In this document: piece after piece, positions 37,437-47,011 of the stretch | How the letters are laid out: each line of letters opens with the position of its first letter | Numbering within the stretch: the first letter of the stretch is position 1 | Assembly (NCBI GenBank): GCA_963718635.1 | Contig: OY970367.1 | Coordinates: 6,138,001-6,202,000, forward strand | From: JAIOQJ01 sp963718635 | GTDB lineage: Bacteria; Planctomycetota; Planctomycetia; Gemmatales; Gemmataceae | Length of the DNA: 64,000 nucleotides | Direction of reading: 5' to 3' | Program-made: the position numbers and the translations under genes | Notes under the pieces: generated by a model | Told to the model about the DNA's origin: nothing | Seen by the model: the letters and a program-made list of their open reading frames with translations, nothing else | The model's database searches: none

Positions 37437-37731
37437 GTTTGTTTTCCTTTTTAGAATGGGACGTTCAAGCGGACTGAGGATTATCTTATCGAAAGCGACT
37501 TGGACTATGGATTTTGGCGAGCCAGGAGCGTGAGCGACTGGAGGAAGGCTCTTTTGCCATTTCGCAAAGGCATAGCTAAAGACTCCCACTGCATGATTCA
37601 CCGGCTAAGTTTATTTGCATCCTACCCGTCCACTATAAACTATGTATCTTTCACCCGAAACGCCCTTCTGCGCCGTCGACACCTCCCGGCCGACGTTTTC
37701 GGTTTCTCACTTGTAGCCGAGGCACCTATCC

Positions 37732-40134
37732 ATGACGATTGATCCGTTGAAGGAAGAGTTTTTAGCTGTGGTAACCAGTTGGTCTACCTATGGACAAAAA
37801 GGAGGGTTAGTCGGCAGCGCGATTCCGATCTATTGCACGACGCGCAACGAAATGGTCCACGATCCGGTGGAGTTGTTTCCCGATCCCGGTTATGTCTTTC
37901 TGGTCAACCGGGGCAACGTTTTCGAGTGGGACTATATTCTGGTTCGGCCACAGAAGAACGATAAGTATTATCCTGGCAAGTCGTTTTATCTGTCGTTCAA
38001 TATCCCCAATCCACTTGAAATGGTTACCTCCGACTGCCGCTATGCCACGGTGCTCGATGTGCCCGTTTTCGACCCGGCAGCGGTGAACGGCATCATTCGT
38101 TCGCCTTCGCAAAACGTAACGCCGATCTTTTACGCCCGCTGTCAGCGAAAGTATTTTGGCCCGCTGAAACGCGTCAAGGTAAATCGGAAGAGCGGCGGCG
38201 AAGGGATCGACAGTATCCAGTGGGCGCCGTGCGGCGACGACCATAGCGTTTACGAATTCGCGGAAGATGATCTGCCGAAATACCGGTTGGAGCGCCATTC
38301 CTATCGCCATTCGAATCCGGATGATGAAGACGTTGCCCGCACGGCCATGTTCATATTGACCGGCCCGGTGCTCACAGCCAAGTCGGATAAAGTCCACGAT
38401 CGTCTATCGCCAGCGGAACTCGCGGAATGGTATCTCCGCTGGCGCGAAATGCCGGATGTTCCGGAGAACCTGCTGAAGGCCTTTCGCACTGCGCCTGATT
38501 ACCTTTCGGACATCAATTCGGAAATCATCCGCCAGCGCTGTCGTCGGCTATCAACGCTCTTTTCAACTCTCGACGTGTTGCAAACGGAACGCGCTTTGGC
38601 CGCCGTGCGCTATCTCGATTCCGAATCGGGCCAGAAGTTGCTGAAACAGCAGATGGATCGAGAAGTCGAACGAAGGGCAAAGCAGATCGATGCGGAAGTC
38701 GCGCAATTGAAGAAGGAACAATCGAAAGAGAAGTATCGCCTGAAGCAAGAGTCCGATGGGCTGCGGGCCGAGCATCAAAAAAAGGTTGAACTGCTCGGCA
38801 AGGAGGTTGATGAATTCGAACGCAAACGGCATTCGGCTGAGGCGGCAGTCAACGCGTTGCAGAAACAGATGCAGGAAGGCGTCAGCGGATTGACAGCGCG
38901 TCTCCAGGAGGAACTTCCAATCTTCGCGGCTTTGACTGCGGGTTTGAAGCCGTCTGTCGTGGTTCCCAACGGCCATATCGAGCCGAGCAGCTTTGCCCCC
39001 GCATCGCCGGCGGCGGTTTGGGGTAAAGCGATCATTCCAAATGCCACCAAAGAGCTTGAAAGCATAACCGATGAGGCCGCCTACGTCGATCGACTCGCCT
39101 GGGAGTTGGCCGGAGAATCGCTTTTCTTCACCCGCGATTTTTTGGCGAATTTGTACATCACGCTGAAGGCATCGGCCTTGAATCTAGTGATGGGACCGCC
39201 CGGATACGGCAAGTCGAGCGTGGTATCGGCCTTGGCACGCGCGATGGGGCACGGCAATGCGCTGTTGGAAATCGCCGTCCGCCGGACCTGGTCGGACGAT
39301 CGGTATCTCCTCGGTTTTTATGATACCTTCCACAATCGCTACGATCCAGGACCGACCGGTTTGGCCACGCGCTTGCTCCAAGCCCAAATGGATTGGGAGC
39401 AAGGCCGACGCGGGCTCTATTTCATTTTGATGGATGAGTTCAATCTGGCAGCGCCCGAATATTACTTCTCCCAGTTGCTTCAAGTTTTGACACGTCCGGT
39501 TGAGCAGGGCCGTACCATTCGTCTTTACGATTCGGCTACGCAGGCCGGCAGCGAACAGAAGCCGATCGATCAACTGCGGCTGAATCCAAACGTCAGCTTT
39601 TGGGGCACGATCAATTATGATGAAACGACCGAACGCTTAAGCCCGCGCTTGCTCGACCGCACCGGAATGATCTTCCTGAGCATGCGCGATGTCGTTCCCG
39701 CGAGTTTGTCGGGAACTGAGCTTGTCACTGGCAAAGGAGTATTGGCCGGCCAGTTCATCGATCACTTTGTTCGCAGCGCTGATAAATGTCCGGAAGGGCA
39801 CTGGGAGATCATCGAGCCACTGCTAGCGACGTTGAAAAAGCAGACGGAAGAGTGGGGCGCCGGCGTCGATCTATCGCCGCGCGTGCTCGATGCCATCAAG
39901 CGCTATCTGGCTAACTCAAAGGATCTGATGCCGGTGGAGTGCGCGGTTGATTTCGTTTTTCAACAGCGGGTGCTGCCGGTCCTACGCGGACGCGGCCCGA
40001 AGTTCACCGCCCGCATCCGCGCTCTGAGCGAAAAGCTTACAGAGAAGGGGCTGGAGCGCTCCGCCCGGCACGTGCAGGATGCCCTTTCGCTGGCCGAGGG
40101 GAACTTCGGAGATGTCGATTTCCTGGCGTATTGA
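37732..40134 (+). CDS. McrB-like AAA+ ATPase
   Basis: 800 residues. N-terminal half (1-280) of unknown fold, a coiled coil at about 300-395 (VERRAKQIDAEVAQLKKEQ and on), then an AAA+ module: Walker A GPPGYGKSS near residue 487, Walker B FILMDEFN near 567, sensor GTINYDETT near 625, and SPRLLDR with an Arg-finger-like residue. The DEFNLA signature is typical of McrB-type motors that drive nucleases. It heads a run of five genes (small protein, HNH nuclease, DUF2357 nuclease, vWA protein). No cytosine-recognition domain is recognisable, so target sensing is open. Confidence 0.8.
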   Translation: MTIDPLKEEFLAVVTSWSTYGQKGGLVGSAIPIYCTTRNEMVHDPVELFPDPGYVFLVNRGNVFEWDYILVRPQKNDKYYPGKSFYLSFNIPNPLEMVTSDCRYATVLDVPVFDPAAVNGIIRSPSQNVTPIFYARCQRKYFGPLKRVKVNRKSGGEGIDSIQWAPCGDDHSVYEFAEDDLPKYRLERHSYRHSNPDDEDVARTAMFILTGPVLTAKSDKVHDRLSPAELAEWYLRWREMPDVPENLLKAFRTAPDYLSDINSEIIRQRCRRLSTLFSTLDVLQTERALAAVRYLDSESGQKLLKQQMDREVERRAKQIDAEVAQLKKEQSKEKYRLKQESDGLRAEHQKKVELLGKEVDEFERKRHSAEAAVNALQKQMQEGVSGLTARLQEELPIFAALTAGLKPSVVVPNGHIEPSSFAPASPAAVWGKAIIPNATKELESITDEAAYVDRLAWELAGESLFFTRDFLANLYITLKASALNLVMGPPGYGKSSVVSALARAMGHGNALLEIAVRRTWSDDRYLLGFYDTFHNRYDPGPTGLATRLLQAQMDWEQGRRGLYFILMDEFNLAAPEYYFSQLLQVLTRPVEQGRTIRLYDSATQAGSEQKPIDQLRLNPNVSFWGTINYDETTERLSPRLLDRTGMIFLSMRDVVPASLSGTELVTGKGVLAGQFIDHFVRSADKCPEGHWEIIEPLLATLKKQTEEWGAGVDLSPRVLDAIKRYLANSKDLMPVECAVDFVFQQRVLPVLRGRGPKFTARIRALSEKLTEKGLERSARHVQDALSLAEGNFGDVDFLAY

Positions 40135-40253
40135 TTTTTGCTGTAGGCGAGCAGAGCGGCGCAAGCCGCCGGGTTATAACGCTCATTGACGTTGAACATT
40201 AAGCAAGTTACTCTGAATAACCGCTGACCGTCTGAATTGTTGGAGGGATACTC

Positions 40254-40592
40254 ATGCCGGTAAACATTCAACTGAACGATCCACTGGCAGCGCAGCTCGG
40301 AAAAAAGGCGCTAGCGCACCGACTTTCCCTGGAAGAGTTTGCAGTGCATTTGCTTGACGGCGCATTAGGCCAAATTGACGCTGCAGATCGATGGAAGATG
40401 CAAAATGGCCGACGCCTGGAGTTGATCCATAAATGCTGCACCAGTAATCTTACCGCCAAAGAAGATGCCGAGCTGCAAGAATTGCAGAACGAGTTAGATC
40501 GCCGCTTGGAACCCGTCGATGATCGCTTGCTCGATCAATTGCAGCAATGGCAAGTTACTCTCACATCGTTTCCAGCGCTGGACAAGGCATGA
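40254..40592 (+). CDS. Small helical protein upstream of an HNH nuclease
   Basis: 112 residues. The N-terminus (MPVNIQLNDPLAAQLGKKA, then LSLEEFAVHLLDGAL) resembles ribbon-helix-helix/antitoxin-like proteins; the C-terminal half is helical (LTAKEDAELQELQNELDRRL). GGAGG is 9 bases before the ATG. Its stop overlaps the next ATG (ATGA), so it is translationally coupled to the HNH gene and could be its antitoxin or regulator. It lies inside the AAA+/DUF2357/vWA run. Confidence 0.6.
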   Translation: MPVNIQLNDPLAAQLGKKALAHRLSLEEFAVHLLDGALGQIDAADRWKMQNGRRLELIHKCCTSNLTAKEDAELQELQNELDRRLEPVDDRLLDQLQQWQVTLTSFPALDKA

Positions 40593-41050
40593 GAGAGACA
40601 GCTCGAATGGTGTTTGAGTACTCTAGTCGACTTCATAGACGCCGTCATGGTCCGCGCGGCTACTTGAAATATGCATCTTATAAGCCTTGGCTGCGTGACG
40701 AGTTTTGCTTCTGCTGCATTTACTGCCTTTGTCGCGAGCGCTGGTTTCCCGATGGCGATGACAGTTTCAGCGTCGATCATCTCATCTCTCAGCATCAAGC
40801 GCCAGAGCGGGCAACCCTTTATGAAAATTTGGTATACTCGTGCTGCCAGTGTAATGCCTCCAAGCAAGATTGTGATTTACCCCTCGCTTGCTGCGGAGCG
40901 CTGGTTTACGCGCTCGGCTCGCCAATCTCAGTAAAACAACTTGCGATATGCAAATCACACTTTCCGAACGCGATTCCATCACCCGTCGTTGGGAGACGCT
41001 TCTCAACGCCGTGGCGTCACTGGATGCACCGCTGCAGCACGGTGCTTTAA
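40589..41050 (+). CDS. HNH endonuclease
   Basis: 153 residues. FCCIYCLCRERWF (first Cys pair), FSVDHLISQHQ (the catalytic H of H-N-H), YENLVYSCCQCNASKQD (the N and the second Cys pair) form a classic treble-clef HNH site. The C-terminal 55 residues overlap the next gene by about 100 bp and look less conserved, so an indel could have moved the stop. It is translationally coupled to the small gene before it. Confidence 0.7.
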   Translation: MRETARMVFEYSSRLHRRRHGPRGYLKYASYKPWLRDEFCFCCIYCLCRERWFPDGDDSFSVDHLISQHQAPERATLYENLVYSCCQCNASKQDCDLPLACCGALVYALGSPISVKQLAICKSHFPNAIPSPVVGRRFSTPWRHWMHRCSTVL

Positions 41051-42800
41051 CGCTTAACGAAGCGAGCGATATCGAGATTTCATTGCGCTTCGAGGCTAGC
41101 GCGCTGCCCGTGCGCGTTGTCGTCGGCGATGTCCTCATGGCTTCGACGCGGGAGATGGATCGGCCCGATTTCTTCTTGTCGATCAGTGATGACGGCGAAG
41201 GCGAGCGCGTCTACTGCCGGGGGAAATTGCTGCGGGATTGGGTGGGCATGGCCGAGTTTCAAATCCACTTGCTCGGCCCGCTCGGCTGGCAGCCCGTGCT
41301 CGAAATCATGCCGTTGCGCATCGCGGCCGGCAAGATCGCCCAAGAGGAGTTTGAAGCTATCTGCGAGGATGTCGCCAGTCATTCGGCCGGCGCGCTGCTC
41401 GATGTTTACGGCAAGACATTCTTCGGGTTAGAACTTGAATTCAAGAAGGGCGAACATTCACCGGTCGCCGCACTACAGCGCGTGCGACAGGCGATCGATC
41501 AGATGGGCGTAGCCCTTCGCGAGATCGCGACCCAGCCGGCCTATCGACTCAAAACCCGCCGGGTGCGCGAGCCGGCCATTGCCGTGCAGGGCGTAAGCGA
41601 TTTGACATTGGAGGAAGCGTGCCTCGATCCGACGCTGGCCGTCCGCTATCGCGGCGGCTTGGCGTTTCGGGAGCATGTTCGTGAAGTGGCGGCGCCTCAT
41701 TTCAACTTGAGCGAGAATCGCATTCTCTCCGGCTTTCTCAACTTTTTACAACTTCAACTCGTCGATCTGAACCAACGGCTTTTATCGGAAATTGAGGTGC
41801 GCGAAGAACGGCGGGCGTTCTATCATCGCCCGGCGGGCAATGGTGAAAAGTCTTGGTGGGAAACCGAAGATCAACCGCGCATTTTGGAAATGAAGAAACT
41901 GCTCGACAATCTGCGCGCATGCAAATGGAACTTCATCGACTCTCGCGCTATCCCTTTTTACCGCGTGGGGCTGAGCTTCGCGAGATCCCGCAATCGACAC
42001 CCCTATTGCGATCCCATCGCGCTTATTCATCGGCATTCAAGACAGTCCTTTCCCATTTCAAATCGTTTCGCGTGCGCTTGGGTGAAGACCATCTGCTGAC
42101 GAGGGGCAAATCGCTTCCCGTTCTCTATGAGTGGTGGTGTGCTCTGGAGGTGTTGCGCATTCTGCAAGCCTGCCTGCTACAATGCGAGAATCAGCCGCGC
42201 GGCCGAGGTTCGCCATTCCAACGTCTCGAATCGGAGCGAACTCGTTTTGTCGTTGAATTCACACCCGACCAGGCTGTTGATTTCGAAGATGATGGCGGCC
42301 GACTGGTCCGGCTTCGTTATATCCCATGCTATCGCGCTGAACCGCATAGCGGCGGCTTGGCCTACGGCTTGCTCAGTCCTGAAGAAGAACGGACTCCCGA
42401 CATCGCCTTAGAGGTTTTTCAAGCCGGCGATCGCGCCAATCCCGTTCCGGAGCTTATCATTGTTTTCGACGCCAAGTATTCGATGGCGCCTCACATGAAG
42501 AAGCTGGAAGAAGTACGCGCGAAATACGGCAAGATCGGCGTATTTGAAACCGGGAAGATTCTATCAAGGCAAGTATGGGCACTGGTGCCATCCATGCCCT
42601 TTCCTTCGATCATCACCGGTCCGGAATGGTCTGCGAATTGCACCGTGGACAACAGTGGCTTCTGGTCGGAATCGTACGACATGACCAGTTGGACCGCTGG
42701 AGTCATCCAAGCAAAGCCCCGCCTAGCTGTGCAACGACCCCCGCTCGAAGGACTTATCCGACTATTATTGCGACGGGCTGGAGTTTCCGTTCGGCTGTGA
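40948..42800 (+). CDS. DUF2357 / PD-(D/E)XK nuclease (McrC-like), frameshifted
   Basis: 617 residues after correction. The N-terminal DUF2357 region (LPVRVVVGDVLMAST, LLRDWVGMAEFQIHLLGP) is followed by helices and a C-terminal nuclease: TPDIALEVF and ELIIVFDAKYS supply the D-x(n)-(D/E)-x-K motif. The frame breaks at the T run 41954-41958; adding one T gives a seamless IPFLPRGAELREIPQSTPLL. DUF2357 proteins with a PDDEXK_7 domain pair with McrB-like AAA+ proteins as restriction-like systems, which matches the AAA+ gene upstream. The start at 40948 lacks a clear ribosome-binding site. Confidence 0.75.
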
Positions 42801-42862
42801 GCGGTTAGTTTTCTGTCGCCGCGACAAAAGCACCTTGAATCAACAACAGGGGAAGGCAAACT

Positions 42863-44563
42863 GTGAACAGTACCGATAAGCTTGGCGGCATCATTCATAC
42901 GTATCAGAAATACGATCCGATGAACTTTCCTTCGCCGTCCGTGCCGCCGCCCGATCTGGCATCGCCGGCCATGGAACATTTGCTTCAGTTCGGCAACACC
43001 CGACAACTTACCGATGAGGAACTGGCCCGAGCCGTGCACTTGGATCCATCGCAAATTCAAGGACTCGGGCCGAGTATCCAGTCCCTCATTGAAATGCTTT
43101 TGGAGCGCAAGCGAAAAATTCTTTCGACCTATGAAACGGCACAGGTCCAAGGCTTGGCCAAAGCAAACTTCGATCAATTCGCTGCCAAAGCGAAAGCGCC
43201 CGACAAGCTTGCCAAACGATTTAACAAGGCGGTGAAGGAAGAGCAACTGCTCGATTTGGAAAATCTCTTTTATGCTGTCGGCGACGACCGCCATGAGTTC
43301 GCACGCTTTTTAGTGACTTTAAGCGAACGCCTTGGCGAGAAATATCAAATTGACGAACTGGCGGGCAAGTACGAGTTCACCGGCAGCCAATCGATGACTA
43401 TTCCCCAAGCTCTGGAAATCAAAGAGGAACTCGAGACAATTGACAGACTGCTTAAACAGTTGGAAGAAGCGAAGAAAACCGCGCAAATCGGCATAATCGA
43501 CATGGAGGAGCTAAGCGAATTCGCGAACGCCGCCGACCTCGAAGGACTTCGCCAGTTGCAGCAGCAGATCAATGAATATCTGCGGGAACAGGCGGAGCAG
43601 CAAGGAATCACCTTGGACCGCAAAGGCTATCAACTGACGCCGAAGGCCTACCGTCTTTTCCAGTCGCGCTTGCTTACCACTATTTTCAGCCAGTTGCAAG
43701 AATCGCGCAGTGGACGTCATGCCGAAGGCGTGGTCGGCGAAGGGGCTACCGAGATCCAGCAAACAAAGGCGTACGAGTTTGGCGATTCGGTCGCCAACAT
43801 GGATATTCCCGCCTCCATGATCAACGCCTTGCTACGTCAGGGCCCGTCGCTGCCTGTACGGATGAAGCCCGAGGATATCGAAATTCACCGGACGCGCAAC
43901 TATCCAAAGGCGGCCACGACTGTGCTGCTGGATATGTCAGGTTCCATGCGTTACGACGGCCTATATGCCAACGTGAAGCGGATGGGGCTTGCGCTCGACG
44001 GTTTGATTCGCAGTGAATACCCTGGCGATTTCTTACAGTTCATCGAAATGTTTACTTTTGCCAAAGCTCGCCATGTTTCGGAAGTGCCGGGCTTGATGCC
44101 CAAACCGGTGACTGTGTACGATCCGTTGGTGCGCCTCAAAGCCGACATGAGCGACCCGAATATCAGCGAGATGCAAATCCCACCGCACTTTACCAACATG
44201 CAGCATGCGATGCAGTTGGGGCGACGTTACTTGAGCACTCAGGATACGCCCAATCGGCAGATGGTGATCATCACTGATGGCCTGCCCACCGCCCATTTCG
44301 AGGGGAGCGTTCTCTTTCTGCTGTATCCTCCCGACCGCCGTACGGAAGAAGCCACGATGCGCGAGGCCAGGCTCTGCGCCAAAGAAGGGATCACGATCAA
44401 TATCTTCTTGCTGCAAAGCTGGAACCAGTCAAAAGAAGATGTGCGCTTCGCCTACCGCATGGCCGAGACAACCAAAGGCCGAGTTATCTTTACCGCCGGC
44501 CGCGATCTGGATCGCTTTGTGGTGTGGGATTACATCAAGATGCGGAAAGCGATTGTAACCTGA
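42863..44563 (+). CDS. vWA-domain protein (MoxR-associated type)
   Basis: 566 residues. The N-terminal half is helical (coiled region at about 180-260). The C-terminal von Willebrand A domain starts with VLLDMSGSMRYDGLY (MIDAS motif D-x-S-x-S, about residue 355) and continues with MVIITDGLPTAHF (the second MIDAS Asp). Such proteins normally work with MoxR-type AAA+ ATPases as metal-dependent adaptors. Here the only AAA+ partner is the McrB-like protein four genes upstream. The start is GTG with GGGGAAGG 6 bases upstream. It is 62 bp after the DUF2357 gene. Confidence 0.8.
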   Translation: MNSTDKLGGIIHTYQKYDPMNFPSPSVPPPDLASPAMEHLLQFGNTRQLTDEELARAVHLDPSQIQGLGPSIQSLIEMLLERKRKILSTYETAQVQGLAKANFDQFAAKAKAPDKLAKRFNKAVKEEQLLDLENLFYAVGDDRHEFARFLVTLSERLGEKYQIDELAGKYEFTGSQSMTIPQALEIKEELETIDRLLKQLEEAKKTAQIGIIDMEELSEFANAADLEGLRQLQQQINEYLREQAEQQGITLDRKGYQLTPKAYRLFQSRLLTTIFSQLQESRSGRHAEGVVGEGATEIQQTKAYEFGDSVANMDIPASMINALLRQGPSLPVRMKPEDIEIHRTRNYPKAATTVLLDMSGSMRYDGLYANVKRMGLALDGLIRSEYPGDFLQFIEMFTFAKARHVSEVPGLMPKPVTVYDPLVRLKADMSDPNISEMQIPPHFTNMQHAMQLGRRYLSTQDTPNRQMVIITDGLPTAHFEGSVLFLLYPPDRRTEEATMREARLCAKEGITINIFLLQSWNQSKEDVRFAYRMAETTKGRVIFTAGRDLDRFVVWDYIKMRKAIVT

Positions 44564-44990
44564 CAAACGCTTGCTGAGGCCGCACCCATCCCCGTCTGAT
44601 CGAAGCTGCGAGGCCGACCGCGGCGGCTGGTCGGTGAGCGGCTGCGGGCCCGGTTCGGTAACGGCGGCAGGCGGCTCAGATCCAGTGCGTTGTCACCCTA
44701 ACAGTTTTGGATTCATACGATTTCGATATATTGCTCGCCTCAGATCACAGCCACCGACCTTCGCGTCCTGCACCCGCCCGGCGATAGCCGACGAAGGCAC
44801 TGCCCAAGATGAGGCCGCAGAGGATCATGACAGCGGCGGCCTAAAAGTACCATGTGTGCTGATACGAAAATGCTCGGAAACTGACGCCTGTAACATTTTG
44901 GGCGAACTTTTTCAGCTAGGCCAGTAATTTGCGCGCTAGAGAGGATCCGGTTATTTGCTCGCTCGCTCTGGTTCCCATACAACCTCTGAT
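44564..44990. other. Intergenic, possible gene fragment
   Basis: 427 bp without a supported gene. On the minus strand 44741-44830 reads AAVMILCGLILGSAFVGYRR, which could be the C-terminal membrane helix and basic tail of a lost exported protein; nothing intact precedes it. Confidence 0.3.
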
Positions 44991-45813
44991 ATGCTCCCGC
45001 ACCACGACGACCCCGCATTGCCCAAGCAGTCGCTTTGGCTTTATCGATGGTTTTTGTGGTATTGCCGCAAGTTCGCCTGCAAGCATTTCCACGCCGTTCG
45101 CTTGTCGCGATCTAGCCACGCGCTGCCGGCGTTCGATGGCAAACCGCTCCTTTTCGTCATGAACCATCCGTCGTGGTGGGATGTGATCATCGGTGTATTC
45201 TTAAGCGGACGTTTTCCCGCTTACCGCCACTACGCTCCAATCGAGGCAGCGATGCTGTCAAAATACCGATTCTTCTCGCGGCTCGGCTTTTTTGGAATTG
45301 ATGCGACGCCACGCGGCGCCGCGCATTTTGCGGACCTCGAAAACGCTATTTGAGGGGCCGGGCCGGGCACTTTGGATCACGGCACAAGGCAGCTTTGTCG
45401 ACCCACGTGTCAGGCCGATCAAACTGCAATCCGGCATCGGTTACGTCGCGTCGCGGCTAACCGCCGGAACCATCATACCGGTCGCTGTTGAATATCCCTT
45501 CTGGGATCAGCGGACGCCCGAAGCGCTGATTCGATATGGAAAACCACTCGACTTAGGTGAGCGACACGGTCTCGACGGCCGTGAGTGGACTTGCAGAATT
45601 GAAGAAGCCCTAACTGCCGCTCAGGATGCGCTCGCTGCCGAGTCGGTTTGCCGCGACCCGGCTTTATTTGAGATGCTCATCGCAGGAACGGTCGGCGTCG
45701 GTGGTGCTTATGATCGCTGGCGTCGCTGGCGTTCGTGGCTATGCGGGCGGCGCTTTGAACCGTCGCACGCATCAATTTACCCGGCTGTCGAGCAGGAGCG
45801 CATTCACATATGA
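44991..45813 (+). CDS. PlsC-like glycerolipid/carotenoid acyltransferase, frameshifted
   Basis: About 273 residues. NHPSWWDVIIGVF is the H-x4-D acyltransferase active site, and LGFFGIDATPRGA the second block. One extra T in the run at 45349-45351 breaks the frame; reading through gives ADLENAI then EGPGRALWITAQGSFVDPR, the third block. It transfers an acyl chain to a hydroxyl acceptor at the inner membrane. Its stop overlaps the next gene's ATG by 4 bp, so it is coupled to the glycosyltransferase. In carotenoid pathways a glycosyltransferase-acyltransferase pair decorates the pigment; that is a guess here. Confidence 0.75.
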
Positions 45814-47000
45814 TCTGGACGATGATCGCCGGGCTTTCACTGCTGTTCGCTTCAATCTCCGCGCTTGTATATACTCGCAATATCCGCCATTTTCGAACAG
45901 TGGGGCAGCCCTCGAATGCACGTTATGCTGCCTCAATTTTGATCCCCGCACGCAACGAAGCCGCCTCTATTGAATCGTGCGTTGAAGCGGCCTTGCAAAC
46001 AACCGGAATCGATTTCGAGGTCGTCGTTTTGGACGATCATTCCACCGACGAGACCGCGGCCATTGTCGCTCGGATTGCAGCTCGCGATTCACGCGTGCGA
46101 TTAGAGACCGGCTCTGCTCTCCCTGCAGGCTGGTGCGGCAAACAGCATGCTTGCTTTATCCTGGCCCAATTGGCGAAACGTCCGCTGCTTTGTTTCATCG
46201 ATGCCGACGTTCAAATTGCTCCCCACGCGATCGCACGTATAGCCGATTTTGTTGAATCATCGGGCTGCGATTATGTATCCGGCTTTCCTCAACAGGTGAT
46301 GGAGACGTTTTTGAAGCGCCTGCTCATCCCCATGATGTATTTCGTATTGCTCGCGTTTTTGCCGCTTAAGCGAATGCGGCGAAGCCTTTCACCGAGCTAT
46401 GCGGCCGGTAATGGACAGCTGGTCATGATCAGGCGTGAATCCTACGAAAAGTGCGGAGGACATGAGTTGATCAAGGCATCGCTTCACGATGGCCTGACGC
46501 TGCCGCGCACGTTTCGCCATCATGGTTTCAAGACTGATCTTTTTGATGCAGGCGATCTCGCGCTCTGCCGTATGTATCGCTCGTCCCGCGAAGTCTGGTT
46601 CGGTTTGGCAAAGAATGCGCAGTGAGGGATCGGCTGCGCCAAACTTCTAATCCCAATGACGCTTGTCCTGCTGCTCGGGCAAGTCCTGCCCTTGATGATG
46701 CTGTTGCACTTCACTGCTCACTTCGCCCTGCTTGTTTTCTTTCAAGATAATAATTTTGAGTCGATGTTGCGAAGTTACCAAACCTCCGGAATGGGAATCG
46801 GCTTCGCCTTTGCGACGCTTGGAACTTTTGCGATGTATTACCCGCGCATCGATGCCGCTCTCCGTTATCGGCTTTCGATGGAGAGCGCTTTGATGCATCC
46901 GCTGGGCATCGTGGTTTTGCTCGCGCTGCAGTGGTATGCCGCCTTCCGATCACTTTTCAATCGCCCGGCCCAATGGAAGGGCCGGGCTTATCCACTTTAA
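45810..47000 (+). CDS. Membrane GT2-family glycosyltransferase with an in-frame stop
   Basis: About 396 codons. N-terminal helix (MIAGLSLLFASISALVY), then the GT-A fold: ASILIPARNEAASIESC, VVLDDHSTDET and CFIDADVQI (D-x-D metal site), and YVSGFPQQVMET. Reading halts at TGA 46623-46625, but the same frame continues as GIGCAKLLIPMTLVLLLG and further membrane helices to 47000, as in full-length HpnB/CrtQ-like enzymes. So a substitution or paired indels created the stop. Coupled to the acyltransferase gene upstream. Confidence 0.75.
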
Positions 47001-47011
47001 GAAATTGGCGT

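Noticed and set aside
42491..43294. 267-codon minus-strand ORF
   Set aside because: Antisense to the end of the DUF2357 gene and the start of the vWA gene; no motifs.
44571..44927. 118-codon plus-strand ORF after the vWA gene
   Set aside because: Codon use and composition are unlike the neighbours, no ribosome-binding site, no motif.
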